From positions 1-64,000 of the forward strand of contig URSA01000007.1 of assembly GCA_900550475.1 (NCBI GenBank): DNA of 64,000 nucleotides, read 5' to 3'. The notes beneath the pieces are model-generated. The model ran no database searches. It was not told the DNA's origin and worked only from the letters and a program-made list of their open reading frames with translations. The DNA comes from an uncultured Lachnospiraceae bacterium. Lineage in GTDB: Bacteria; Bacillota; Clostridia; Lachnospirales; Lachnospiraceae. Shown here piece by piece: positions 1 through 10,330 of the stretch; position 1 is the stretch's first letter, and every line of letters begins with the position of its first letter. Both the position numbers and the translations under genes were made by a program.

Positions 1-1279
<1,279 letters not shown>

Positions 1280-1283
<4 letters not shown>

Positions 1284-2848
1284 GCATCCACCTCAATTTC
1301 TGCGATAATCTTATCAATCTCATCACGGAGCACTTGCTCACGAGCAACAATTTCCTTGATTTCCGCATTCAACTTCACAATGTCGATTTTCTCTCGGGTG
1401 TCCTCGGCTTCCACATAAGTGGACACAGACAAATTGTAATCATTACCGGACACTTCCTCATAGCTTGCCAAATGTGCAAAATGCTCCACTTCTTCCCGTT
1501 TTGCAAACACATCTACAATCCGATCGATATTCTTTGGCGTAAGCTTGTTATTGTTGGTAACCTTCACACATTCATCGGTAGCATCAATAAACAACGTCTT
1601 GTTGTCCGCCTTGTTTTTCTTCATTACCATAATGCAGGTTGCAATTGAAGTACCGAAAAATAAGTTGCTGGGCAACTGAATCACGCAGTCTATATAGTTA
1701 TTATCAATCAAATACTGTCGGATTTTCTGCTCTGCTCCGCCACGATACATAATGCCTGGAAAGCATACGATAGCGGCAGTTCCGTTGGCGGCAAGCCATG
1801 ACAGGCTGTGCATGATAAATGCCATATCAGCCTTGCTCTTCGGTGCCAGAACTCCTGCCGGAGCAAAACGAGGATCATTGATGAGCAAAGGGTTTTCATC
1901 CCCCGCCCATTTGATGGAATACGGTGGATTTGAAACAATCAGCTCAAACGGTTCATCATCCCAGTGCTGCGGACTGAGCAGGGTATCTTCACAGGCAATA
2001 TCAAACTTATCAAATCCCACATCATGCAGAAACATATTAATGCGGCACAGGTTGTAGGTTGTGATATTGATTTCCTGCCCATAAAATCCGTTGCGGATTG
2101 CATCCTTGCCGAGAATTTTCTCAGCCTTCAACAATAGCGAGCCGGAACCGCAAGCCGGATCATACACTTTATTGATTTCTGTTTTTCCCACAGTTCCAAG
2201 GCGTGTAAGCAGTTCGGAAACATCTGCCGGAGTAAAAAACTCTCCACCCGATTTCCCGGCGTTTGATGCGTACATGGTCATAAGATACTCGTATGCATCA
2301 CCAAAGGCATCAATGGAATGGTCTTTGACATCTCCCAGATTCATTTCACCTACGCCGTTCAGCAGCTTTACAAGTTTTTCATTACGTTTTGGAACCGTAG
2401 ATCCCAATTTGTTGCTGTTTACGTCATAGTCATCAAACAGTCCGGCAAAGTCACTCTCTGCCTCACTGCCTTTTGCTGATTCCTCTATATGCCGGAACAC
2501 ACGCTCCAGTGTTTCGTTTAAGTTATCATCGTTCGCAGCATTGGCGCGAACATTGCAGAACAGTTCGCTCGGCAGGATAAAAAAGCCTTTTGACTCCACC
2601 AATCCTTCTCTTGCTTCTTCCGCATCTTCATCCGGCATTTTTGTAAAGTCAAAATCGGTATTGCCTGCATCAATCTCACCGCTGTTTATGTAGTTACACA
2701 AATTTTCGGAAATGTAACGATAGAACATCGTACCAAGAACATAATTTTTGAAGTCCCAGCCATCAACCGCCCCACGCAGTTCGTCCGCAATAGCCCATAT
2801 TGCGCGGTGCAGTTCATCTCGTTCCTGCTCTTTTTTGGTATCTACCAT
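1280..2848 (-). CDS. hsdM: Type I restriction-modification methyltransferase subunit HsdM
   Basis: HsdM is the SAM-dependent N6-adenine methyltransferase subunit that acts with HsdS. The 522-aa product has the N-terminal HsdM helical domain (about residues 10-150) and the N6-MTase domain. The SAM-binding motif DPACGSG is at about residues 230-236 and the catalytic NPPY at about 307-310; GGEFFTP at about 201-207 is also typical. The length is normal for the family. A GGAGG-type ribosome site precedes ATG 2848. The stop overlaps the hsdS start by four bases, so the two are translationally coupled. No hsdR is visible upstream; if present it would lie to the left of the window. Confidence 0.97.
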
Positions 2849-3062
2849 CCTTTTTTCCTCCGTTATCTATCCCCTGATATAAATCACGAAATTCCGTATA
2901 TGCCACAGAATCGAACATGATAAAATCATATCATGGAAATGTATTTTTTTCAATGAATCCGTCGGACACCGTGCTTTTCTGTTTTACATTAAAAATTAAC
3001 ATCTCTTTAAAAACCTCTATGTAAAACGTCCACTGATCCGCTTTTTAAAAAAATTTTTTTGC
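2849..3062. promoter_or_regulatory. Intergenic region between hsdM and relB with a palindrome
   Basis: This AT-rich gap holds the divergent upstream regions of hsdM and the antitoxin gene. A palindrome with 7-bp arms (CATGATA at 2916-2922 and TATCATG at 2929-2935) lies 68 bp before the hsdM start and could be an operator. I see no further gene. Confidence 0.4.
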
Positions 3063-3091
3063 TTGCGATTGCTTGCATTTGCCTGTAATAT
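3063..3091 (+). promoter_or_regulatory. Candidate sigma-A promoter of the antitoxin gene
   Basis: TTGCGA (3063-3068) and TAATAT (3086-3091) are separated by 17 bp and lie 33 bp before the start codon at 3125. Confidence 0.45.
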
Positions 3092-3124
3092 TGGATATGC
3101 TATATGAAAAGGAGTGTGAATTTT

Positions 3125-3388
3125 ATGGCAAATACATCAGCCGTTTATGCACGTATTGATACAGGACTAAAAGAAAATGCAGAAAATATTTTGGCGCAGT
3201 TAGGTATTTCTCCCTCCAGCGCAATTCAGATGCTTTACAGCCAGATCGTTCTTACAAGAGGTCTACCTTTGAATCTGCATCTCCCATCTGTAAGACCGAC
3301 AGCAATCGGAGACATGAAGCACGCTGAATTGGATGCTGAATTAAGGAAAGGTGTAGAATCCTTAAAATCCTCCTGCAAGCTGGGGTAA
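3125..3388 (+). CDS. Orphan RelB/DinJ-family antitoxin, probably C-terminally truncated
   Basis: The 87-aa product begins MANTSAVYARID and contains the ribbon-helix-helix pattern of RelB/DinJ antitoxins (ALGISPSSAIQM-like segment at about residues 25-40, then IVLTRGLPL). Start 3125 is preferred over the in-frame ATG at 3104 because AAAAGGAGTG sits 8-14 bp before it. Family members normally end with a segment that binds a RelE/YafQ toxin. Here the protein stops soon after ELRKGVESLKS, and no toxin gene follows, only a terminator and the convergent exporter genes. It is therefore either a solitary regulator or the remains of a broken toxin-antitoxin pair. Confidence 0.75.
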   Translation: MANTSAVYARIDTGLKENAENILAQLGISPSSAIQMLYSQIVLTRGLPLNLHLPSVRPTAIGDMKHAELDAELRKGVESLKSSCKLG

Positions 3389-3416
3389 GACCGTTTCTGG
3401 TCCTACCCCATTTTTT
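3382..3416 (+). terminator. Rho-independent terminator after relB
   Basis: A GC-rich inverted repeat (GGGGTA-GACC against GGTC-TACCCC, one bulge) is followed by ATTTTTTAA. Its left arm overlaps the relB stop codon. Confidence 0.75.
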
Positions 3417-3435
3417 AATGCCGTGATAGTCTTAT

Positions 3436-5079
3436 TCATTCCCCCGGCTTGATCTCGACGGTTCTGCCGCCCAGATTTTCATAAATGCGGTGGGAGATGG
3501 AAAGCACGGTGCGGCCTTCGGACGCGCGGCGGAGCGCTTTCAGTACACGCGCCTCGGTTTCCGCATCCAGATTGGCGGTGATTTCATCAAGGAGAAGCAC
3601 CGACGGATTCGCCGCGGCGGCGCGGGCAATGGACAATAGCTGCCACTCTCCCTGCGAAAATATTTCGTCCGTGCATGGTGTTGCGTAACCGTCGGGAAAT
3701 GACCGGATGGTCTCGTCAATTCCGGCAAGCTTTGCCGCATTCTGCGCCATTTCCTCCGTGATACCGGGATCTCCCAACGTAATCTGCTCCAATATGGTGC
3801 CCTGCACACGAGAGAAATGCTGTTCCACACAGCCGATACAGGAGCGCCTTTCACGGTCGGTAATTTCCGCCACATCCACCCCGCCGATGGTGATGGTGCC
3901 AGCCTCCGGCCGGTAAAGCCCCAGCAGCAGACGGAACACCGTACTTTTCCCGGCTCCGGTTCTGCCGATCAGCGTCACCTGCTCGCCCTCCCTTACGGTC
4001 ATGGAAAAATCACGCAGCACGGGTTTGTCCCCATAGCCAAAAGTGACATGGGACAGGACAACATCTCCTCTCGCCGCATCTTCGCGCTCGGATGGAATCG
4101 CGCGTTCCGGCTGGTCGAGAAAGGCATCGATCCGCTTCACACCCGCCATTGCCGACTGGATCGTCTGTATCTCCATTCCGAGACTTTCAATCGGGGAGAA
4201 AATCCGGGAAATGTAGTTGATAACGGCAACGGAAGTACCGACCGACATGCCGAACAGCGCCAGAACCTCCGCTTTGCCGGAGGCGGAAAGCAGCATCACA
4301 ATTCCGACCACTGCGGCGTTCAGTAAAAACACCACGGGGGAGTATATTGCGTCGTAGAAGTTCGTTTTCTCCACGGCGGCGTAGCTTTCGCCGATGCGCC
4401 GGTCGTAGCGGCGCTCCATGTAGGTCTCCATTCCGAGCGCGTGTATGGTGCGGATATTGTGCAGCGTTTCCGGCACCTGTCCGGATACTGCGGCAACAGC
4501 GCGGCGATTGTCAAGCTGCGCCACAAGCATTCTCTTTTGCACATGGCGTGTAAAGACGGCAAAGAGCGGAAGCACCACCAGTAAAACAAGGGCAAGTCCG
4601 GTATTTTTTACCGCTATGACCACCAGAATTGAAAGGATACGGCAGGCATCCGCAACCATGCTGATGATGCCGGAGGTAAAGAGCGCTTCCACAGTATCCA
4701 CATCACCCGAAAAGCGTGCGGCAACTTCGCCGGGATTTTGTGCAACCAGCGTGCTTGCAGGCAGGCGTGTGAGCTTTTGCGACATTTCGGAGCGCAGGGC
4801 ATGGGTCATTTTCTGACCGAACAACACAAGAAGGGTTTCCTGTGCCGAGGAGAACACACCCTCCAGCACCAGACTTCCGAAATAGAGAAGCACAGCGGTA
4901 AATGTCAGCGGAAGCCCTCCCGTCAGGCGGTCGATCACCCGGGCAAGCAGCAGCGGAGGAACTAAAGAAGCAATCACCGACGCCGCCACACACAAAATAG
5001 TTCCCACGGTGAGAATACGATGTGTAAACGCCGCCTCTTTGACAGCCGCAAATACACCTGTTTTATTCTTGTTCTTCAT
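3436..5079 (-). CDS. ABC exporter half-transporter, subunit B (membrane domain fused to ATPase)
   Basis: About 547 aa: six hydrophobic segments in residues 20-300, then an ATPase with Walker A GRTGAGKST (about 372-380), Walker B VLLLDE and switch His in SISHRI. The ABC signature is degenerate, FSQGE in place of LSGGQ, while the catalytic Glu after Walker B is present. This is the complement of its partner upstream, as expected in a heterodimeric multidrug exporter of the LmrCD/BmrCD/TM287-288 type. The start ATG at 5079 has GGAGG 8 bp before it; the GTG three codons upstream lies inside that ribosome site. It overlaps the partner gene by 17 bp. The substrate is unknown; a drug, peptide or lipid is possible. 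Confidence 0.88.
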   Translation of the reverse strand: MKNKNKTGVFAAVKEAAFTHRILTVGTILCVAASVIASLVPPLLLARVIDRLTGGLPLTFTAVLLYFGSLVLEGVFSSAQETLLVLFGQKMTHALRSEMSQKLTRLPASTLVAQNPGEVAARFSGDVDTVEALFTSGIISMVADACRILSILVVIAVKNTGLALVLLVVLPLFAVFTRHVQKRMLVAQLDNRRAVAAVSGQVPETLHNIRTIHALGMETYMERRYDRRIGESYAAVEKTNFYDAIYSPVVFLLNAAVVGIVMLLSASGKAEVLALFGMSVGTSVAVINYISRIFSPIESLGMEIQTIQSAMAGVKRIDAFLDQPERAIPSEREDAARGDVVLSHVTFGYGDKPVLRDFSMTVREGEQVTLIGRTGAGKSTVFRLLLGLYRPEAGTITIGGVDVAEITDRERRSCIGCVEQHFSRVQGTILEQITLGDPGITEEMAQNAAKLAGIDETIRSFPDGYATPCTDEIFSQGEWQLLSIARAAAANPSVLLLDEITANLDAETEARVLKALRRASEGRTVLSISHRIYENLGGRTVEIKPGE

Positions 5080-6811
5080 GTCGGTCACCTCCTGTCTGGC
5101 TCTCGTAAAGCCTTCGATACGCCGGAACGGACGCCATCAGCTCGTCATGCGTGCCGACGGTCGTTTTTCCGTCCTCCATAAATATCACCTTCTGCATCTG
5201 CGGAAAATGATACAGCCGGTGGGAAATCAGGAAAACCACCTTATCTTTTCCATATTCCCTGAGATTTGAAAATACTGCATCCTCCGTCCTGCGGTCAAGC
5301 GCGGAAAAAGGATCGTCCAGAATCAGCACCGGGCGCGGGTGTGCCAGCGTTCTTGAAAGCGCCAGCCGCTGCGCCTGTCCACCGGAAAGACGCACGCCGT
5401 TGTTTCCGACCACGGTTTCAATGCCTTTTTCCATGGACAGCACTTCGTCTTTCAACATGGTTTCCGCAAGATATGGCATGGCGTCCTGTTCGCTGCCGCA
5501 CAGAACATTATTTTTCACAGAATCGGTGCTGAGTTCGGGATCATGTCCCAGATATCCCACCGTCCCGGCAATTTCCCGTGGAGAAAAATCCGAAAACTCC
5601 CTTTTGCCAAAACGAACCGAGCCGCCATACGGCGCTTCGCAGAGAAACACCCGTCCAAGTGTAGACTTGCCGCATGCAACGGGGCCGGTCACACCGATTA
5701 TCTCACCGGGGTGCGCCGTCAGGGAAAGCCCTGAGAAAATCGGTTCCTCCCCGTAAGCAAAGGACAGATTCTCAAGGGTCACATCCGCAGGCGAAGGGAT
5801 CTCCAGCGGCTCCAGCGGTTCGGGCAATTTCATCAACGGCCGGATCCGCTTCCATGAAACCTCGGCTTTCTGCACGGAGTTGAACAGCTTTGCAACCTTG
5901 GAGGATTTGACCGTCAGCTTTGTAAAGCAGGAGAGGAAGGTCGTAAACGCCGCAATGTCCCATGTGTTCCACCCGGTTCCCAACACATTTTTCGCGCCGA
6001 GCCACAGGATAAACAACACGCCCGCCTCCGATGCAGCCAGATACAGAGGCGGCAGTGCGTACTGCCAGACATTGGAGCGCACGGCTGTCTTTTCATAGTT
6101 TTTCAGCGCATCTTCGTAACGCTCCGCTCTTGCGTCCTCGCAGCCGTATATGCGGTAGGTCACGGCATTTTCCGCACGATCCAACGTGGCGGCGCTGAGT
6201 GCCCCCGCCGCTTTTTTATAGGTTGCCCCGGCACGCTGCACAGGCTTCTTCATCCACGCCGCGCAGAAATAGGAAATGGGGGTAAAGAGCAGACTGAGCA
6301 GCGCCAAACGCCAGTCATACACAAAAAGCATAACCGCATAGCCGACCATCACCACACCGGTATCGAAAATTTCAGTGGTGAATTTCCGCATTCCCTCCAC
6401 ACAATCGTCCACATCGGAGATGGTCTTTGTCATCAATTCCCCGGCGCCTTCCTTTTCCAGAGAAGCACGGCTCTCCCGCACCAGATTGGCATAAAGCACG
6501 CCCTTCATCCGGCGGTTGATATTGTTGGCAAAACGCCTGACGTAAAAACGCTTGATAAACCGTGCCCCCTGAACGGTCAATGTGACGATCAGATAGGCAA
6601 GCACTAACATTGCCATTGTCCTGGCAGTTTCGTTTCCGCCGAGGATATCGGCAAGGCACTGGGCAAGCCGCCCCTCAAACCATGGCGTCGCAAGCAGTCC
6701 CACATTATAGAACACCCCGGAAAGCGTGACAAAAGTCAGGGACAGCCATTCTATACGAAAATAGGACAGAATTTTGTCCGGGCAAAAAGTCTTTTTGTTT
6801 TTCATTGGCAT
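5063..6811 (-). CDS. ABC exporter half-transporter, subunit A (membrane domain fused to ATPase)
   Basis: About 582 aa with six N-terminal membrane segments and a C-terminal ATPase: Walker A GPVACGKST, canonical signature LSGGQ and Walker B VLILDD. The residue after Walker B is Asp instead of the catalytic Glu. Together with the degenerate signature of subunit B this gives one impaired and one consensus ATP site, the hallmark of asymmetric exporters. ATG 6811 is chosen because AAGGA lies 6 bp before it; it is one base downstream of the marR stop. The order marR-A-B suggests an efflux operon repressed by its own MarR protein. Confidence 0.88.
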   Translation of the reverse strand: MPMKNKKTFCPDKILSYFRIEWLSLTFVTLSGVFYNVGLLATPWFEGRLAQCLADILGGNETARTMAMLVLAYLIVTLTVQGARFIKRFYVRRFANNINRRMKGVLYANLVRESRASLEKEGAGELMTKTISDVDDCVEGMRKFTTEIFDTGVVMVGYAVMLFVYDWRLALLSLLFTPISYFCAAWMKKPVQRAGATYKKAAGALSAATLDRAENAVTYRIYGCEDARAERYEDALKNYEKTAVRSNVWQYALPPLYLAASEAGVLFILWLGAKNVLGTGWNTWDIAAFTTFLSCFTKLTVKSSKVAKLFNSVQKAEVSWKRIRPLMKLPEPLEPLEIPSPADVTLENLSFAYGEEPIFSGLSLTAHPGEIIGVTGPVACGKSTLGRVFLCEAPYGGSVRFGKREFSDFSPREIAGTVGYLGHDPELSTDSVKNNVLCGSEQDAMPYLAETMLKDEVLSMEKGIETVVGNNGVRLSGGQAQRLALSRTLAHPRPVLILDDPFSALDRRTEDAVFSNLREYGKDKVVFLISHRLYHFPQMQKVIFMEDGKTTVGTHDELMASVPAYRRLYESQTGGDRHEEQE

Positions 6812-6812
6812 A

Positions 6813-7271
6813 TCACTTCCTTTGCTCATTGATCAGGTGCGGAAATCCCGCACGACTCTCGGTTTTTGAAGCGGCATACAGCTTATTCAACATCGCTGCA
6901 AAGTTTGCTGCTTCCTCCTCGGTCAGCACGGAGGTGATGTATTCATAAAAGGATGTTTCAATCTCCGCTCTGGACGATTTCAGTGTTTCCGCCTTTTCGG
7001 TGGGATAGAGCAGCTGACTGCGCCGATCCGTCGGGTCGTCCTTTCGTATCAGAAATCCCTTTGTCTCCAGATTTTTGGTTCTCCGCGCAATGGCGGCCTT
7101 ATCCGCATGCAGCAGCTCTGCAAGTCTTGCCTGTGTGCAGCCGGGATTGTGGCGCAGCGCATGAATCAGGTCAATTTCCGCCGTACCCACGCCGTCCTCA
7201 CGCAGGGAAAACAAGACCAGCTTCTCTGCCTCTCTTGCAATTTTTGTAATTTTTCGTTCCGTAATATCCAT
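6813..7271 (-). CDS. MarR-family transcriptional repressor of the ABC exporter operon
   Basis: A 152-aa winged-helix protein. The segment AELLHADKAAIARRTKNLETKGFLIRK-like (about residues 45-75) is the MarR recognition helix, and DPTDRRSQLLYPTEK is the wing. The chosen start (MDITERK) has AGGCGAGG just upstream; the longer frame from 7343 would run through the promoter and operator. It is the first gene of the operon with the two exporter genes. A consensus promoter and a 28-bp palindrome immediately upstream suggest autorepression released by a ligand that the pump exports. Confidence 0.88.
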   Translation of the reverse strand: MDITERKITKIAREAEKLVLFSLREDGVGTAEIDLIHALRHNPGCTQARLAELLHADKAAIARRTKNLETKGFLIRKDDPTDRRSQLLYPTEKAETLKSSRAEIETSFYEYITSVLTEEEAANFAAMLNKLYAASKTESRAGFPHLINEQRK

Positions 7272-7302
7272 TTTCAACCTCGCCTCTCCGCAATACCATT
7301 TA

Positions 7303-7330
7303 GTTGTATATACATCGTTGTATCTGCAAC
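7303..7330. promoter_or_regulatory. Palindromic operator for the MarR repressor
   Basis: A 28-bp imperfect palindrome centred at 7316.5 with 11 of 14 symmetric matches. Its outer arms are GTTG/CAAC and its inner arms ATACA/TGTAT. It lies just downstream of the -10 element of the marR promoter, so a bound dimer would cover the transcription start. The assignment to this MarR protein is inference from position. Confidence 0.6.
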
Positions 7331-7331
7331 C

Positions 7332-7359
7332 ATTATAGATCAAAACGGTTTCTTGTCAA
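7332..7359 (-). promoter_or_regulatory. Consensus sigma-A promoter of the marR-ABC operon
   Basis: On the minus strand a perfect TTGACA (7354-7359) and a perfect TATAAT (7332-7337) are spaced by 16 bp. Confidence 0.85.
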
Positions 7360-7509
7360 ATATGCAGTGATTCCCGTTTGGCAAGCGAAGATTTTCTTGC
7401 ATGCAAAATTCTGCGTCTGCGGCGGGTCACTCTTGCGACATGCTACCTCTCTGCCGCGGGGCTTCTTTCACCATAGGAAGTTACGAAGTGATTTCCCAAT
7501 AATAAAATA

Positions 7510-7537
7510 GGAGCGAGGACTTTCAAATCCTCGCTCC
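7510..7537 (-). terminator. Terminator of the VWA/zinc-ribbon operon
   Basis: Perfect 10-bp arms (GGAGCGAGGA at 7510-7519, TCCTCGCTCC at 7528-7537) with an 8-nt loop. On the minus strand they are followed by TATTTTATT. The rest of the gap between marR and this gene shows no further gene. Confidence 0.88.
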
Positions 7538-7566
7538 CGGTACATTTCTTCTCTTGTTCCGTGCTT

Positions 7567-9159
7567 TTATGTGGTCTGTTTTTCTGCGGTTTTTACGTTC
7601 TTCGCACGTTTTTTAATGATCAATACCGCAATCAAAATAATCAGAACCACGCTGATCGAAGCGCCCACAATCAGCTCGATCATAACAACGCGATCCGCGT
7701 TGGGCTGTCTGTCGGTGGTAATCTTTGCTTTTTCTTCATCCGCAGAGACCGTCAAATATCCGAATGCACCGTTTTCCGTGCTTCGCCACAGATAAGTGCC
7801 AAACTGGATATCCCGCAGCGTTCCTTTTCCGCTTGCATTCAGGGAAACCTTGTTCATAATCTGGCTGCCCCGGTATACCATGATCTCCTGTCCGGCATAT
7901 TCCTCCCCGAAATTGACGGTAGCGTCCCGGGACACGGGAACTACCTCCACCTGCTCAATAATGCCGCAGATTTCCTCAGCTAAGGTGGTGTCACTTCCCA
8001 CCGTGGAAAGGCTTCCTCCCATGTCCTCGCACATGCTTCGGAATTCCTTTTCCGCAGTCCAGCCGGGATCCGTCGCAATGCCGTACAGATTAATATTGAA
8101 CTTCTCCCTTACGGCATCGCCTTCCTCTGTTGTCTCACTGTCCCCATTTCCTGTATCGGTTGTCCCGCCGACCGGCATTTCGCTGTCCTTCGCGGACAAC
8201 AGCATGACCGTCGCGTCAGAAGAATCAAATGACGGCATGCCGTAGGAGGCGTCTCCCGTGATTCCTCCGTATGTCGCGCTCTCATACTCTTCATTGCTCT
8301 CATATATGTAAGAATCCAGATCTACCTCTGTACTGCCTGTGCGGAACGCCTCTTTCACATCATCATAGGTGTACCCTGTGATGGGTTCGGGAGAGAGCGG
8401 CTCGGCATCACCGATCAGAATGACCACATGCTGGGCATCCCTGCGCCAATCCAGTGACGCCGCCAGCATCAGACCGGAGTAAACGGTTTCCGGTCCGTCT
8501 CCTCCGTTCCCCAAGCTAAGTCCATCAATGCCTGCCTGGATTTTGTCCCTGTCAGAACAGAAATCCAACTGTAATTTTGCGGGATAATCTGTCCAATCTC
8601 CGCTTCGGGACGCAAAATCCCGGTAATCTACAATGGCAATTCTGTAATCGCTGCTTTTCTCGGAAATACTGTCGATAATCTGGGACATGTTCTCCCTCGC
8701 GTTGCTGATTGCGCCGGACATGGAGCCCGTCGTATCGATCACGAAACAGACATCCAGACCCACCTGTTTCACCACGGTGCGGTCTTCTTCCTGTACCGTT
8801 ATGATCGGCTTTGTAACGTCAACCTCATAATCATCATCCGCCAGATCCCGAAGTTCTTTGGAGGAAGTGGCAATATAACCGTTGCGCAGGACTTCCGCCG
8901 CTTTGGCTTCCATGCCCATCTTGTCATAGGTTTCCGCCAGCATCCTGTAAGCGTCCTCATTCCTCGGATCAATGTTGATTGCCTGTTCAAATGCGGCTAT
9001 TGCCTGCTCATAATCAAGCGCATCCAGATACCTTTCACCCAGAAAGGCGTGCAGGTCTGACGAGTTATTCCAGCCCGCGGCAAAAGAGGACACCAAAAGG
9101 ATTCCAAGCAACAGTAGAACAACCAGGATAATACTTCCGGCTAACTTTTTATGCTTCAT
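7567..9159 (-). CDS. Membrane-anchored protein with TPR and von Willebrand A domains
   Basis: 530 aa. An N-terminal hydrophobic segment (residues 8-28) is followed by a TPR pair (about 36-95, with YEQAIAAFEQAINIDPRN). A VWA domain begins near 135 and its metal-ion site is DTTGSMSG at about 142-149. A long acidic, Ser/Thr/Gly-rich insert lies at about 260-340. After the VWA domain comes a small beta-rich module, then a C-terminal membrane helix (about 490-515) with a basic tail. The bulk is predicted extracytoplasmic, anchored at both ends. It overlaps the zinc-ribbon gene upstream by 11 bp, so the pair is probably one operon. VWA proteins bind partner proteins through the metal site; the partner here is unknown. 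Confidence 0.8.
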   Translation of the reverse strand: MKHKKLAGSIILVVLLLLGILLVSSFAAGWNNSSDLHAFLGERYLDALDYEQAIAAFEQAINIDPRNEDAYRMLAETYDKMGMEAKAAEVLRNGYIATSSKELRDLADDDYEVDVTKPIITVQEEDRTVVKQVGLDVCFVIDTTGSMSGAISNARENMSQIIDSISEKSSDYRIAIVDYRDFASRSGDWTDYPAKLQLDFCSDRDKIQAGIDGLSLGNGGDGPETVYSGLMLAASLDWRRDAQHVVILIGDAEPLSPEPITGYTYDDVKEAFRTGSTEVDLDSYIYESNEEYESATYGGITGDASYGMPSFDSSDATVMLLSAKDSEMPVGGTTDTGNGDSETTEEGDAVREKFNINLYGIATDPGWTAEKEFRSMCEDMGGSLSTVGSDTTLAEEICGIIEQVEVVPVSRDATVNFGEEYAGQEIMVYRGSQIMNKVSLNASGKGTLRDIQFGTYLWRSTENGAFGYLTVSADEEKAKITTDRQPNADRVVMIELIVGASISVVLIILIAVLIIKKRAKNVKTAEKQTT

Positions 9160-10243
9160 CCTCTTTTACCTCCTTCCCCGCCATCTTGATGATTGCGCTG
9201 ACAAAAAACAGGACTAACGCCAAAAACAGCATGACAAGCCCACCCATAAAACGTGCCGGTGAAATCGCATCGGCAAGCAGCTTGTAAATGCTGTTTGCGG
9301 AAAACAGGCTGCTGCGAAGCAAGAGCAGAGCCACGCCCGTCACCGCAAAACAGATTCCCGAAACCATCAGGGTGTTTCTCAACCTGCGGGTAAACAATGC
9401 CAGCAAAATTCCCATGCATACTGTCAATACAAAGGCAGCCACCGTAAATACGGGGGAAAAGAAAACTGCGCAAAGGGTGAGATACGAATTCCCCTTCAGC
9501 ATTTTTTCCGGATTGAAAATTGTCACGACATTCTTGTTTTCCTCAATTCCTAACTGCGCCATCAGCTCATCCGGTATCTCATATCCTATGTAGTCCGATG
9601 CCGTGTCCTTGGTCTGCTCTATCAGATTTTTCAGATTCTTCGTTGAAACGCCGTTTTCATCTTTCCCTGTAATTATGTAGTAGGCGTAATGATTGACCGT
9701 CATGGCAAGAAAGGATTTGACTGTGGAATGTTCCGTGATATTTTCCATGACCTTCGGCGTGAAATCCGCAAAACCTATTGCCCTGCTCATCACATCATAG
9801 ACTGAATTATCGCCCTCCGGAGAAATTGTCACCCCCGCAGCAGTCAGTTTGTTCTCCGGGAAAAGATCCGTAATGAATATGTCGTTGAGATCCGCTCTGT
9901 TCACGGCATCAAACAGGGCGTTGCTCTTTACGGTGTATTGCACAATCAAACTGCAGACAGTCATGAGCAGAAAAGCGAGCATCAGGATTCCCATGAGCAG
10001 GGACACAACTGCTGTGGGAATCGGCTTCATCCGCTTGGGGTGGAACACCGCCCGGTGAACCGCCTGCTTCCTCCGCCTCTTTTCCAGCTTCCGTTGCTCC
10101 TTCTCGGAAAGAACCGGTTGCGGCTGCACCGCACTTTCGGGCTGCGCTGTTATGGTTTCGGGCTGGACTTCTATTACATTTCCACAATGGGGGCAGAATT
10201 TTGCCTCATCACTGATTTCTCTGCTGCAATTTTTACAAACCAT
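9149..10243 (-). CDS. Zinc-ribbon membrane protein of unknown function
   Basis: 364 aa. The N-terminus is a zinc ribbon (Cys 3, 6, 17 and 20: CKNC and CPHC). A Pro/Gln-rich linker and a basic stretch (about 70-95) follow, then a membrane helix, an extracytoplasmic domain of about 150 residues and three to four further hydrophobic segments at the C-terminus. Start 10243 is chosen because AAAGGAGAAAAG precedes it; a longer frame to 10300 would cross a strong hairpin. It is co-transcribed with the VWA protein downstream. I recognise the domain but not a characterised homologue. Confidence 0.75.
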   Translation of the reverse strand: MVCKNCSREISDEAKFCPHCGNVIEVQPETITAQPESAVQPQPVLSEKEQRKLEKRRRKQAVHRAVFHPKRMKPIPTAVVSLLMGILMLAFLLMTVCSLIVQYTVKSNALFDAVNRADLNDIFITDLFPENKLTAAGVTISPEGDNSVYDVMSRAIGFADFTPKVMENITEHSTVKSFLAMTVNHYAYYIITGKDENGVSTKNLKNLIEQTKDTASDYIGYEIPDELMAQLGIEENKNVVTIFNPEKMLKGNSYLTLCAVFFSPVFTVAAFVLTVCMGILLALFTRRLRNTLMVSGICFAVTGVALLLLRSSLFSANSIYKLLADAISPARFMGGLVMLFLALVLFFVSAIIKMAGKEVKEDEA

Positions 10244-10270
10244 CTTTTCTCCTTTGCAGGTCAAAAGGTC

Positions 10271-10315
10271 GGGGCTGTCGTCTCCACGATCAACAATCAT
10301 GGAAACAACAGCCCC
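10271..10315 (-). terminator. Strong hairpin between the S-component gene and the zinc-ribbon gene
   Basis: Sixteen-base arms (10271-10286 and 10300-10315) pair with 14 Watson-Crick and two G-U pairs on the minus-strand RNA. Only CCTTTTG follows, so the U-tract is weak. It could be a terminator for the ECF gene or a leader/processing stem of the zinc-ribbon mRNA. Confidence 0.6.
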
Positions 10316-10330
10316 CGCTATAAATTCCGA

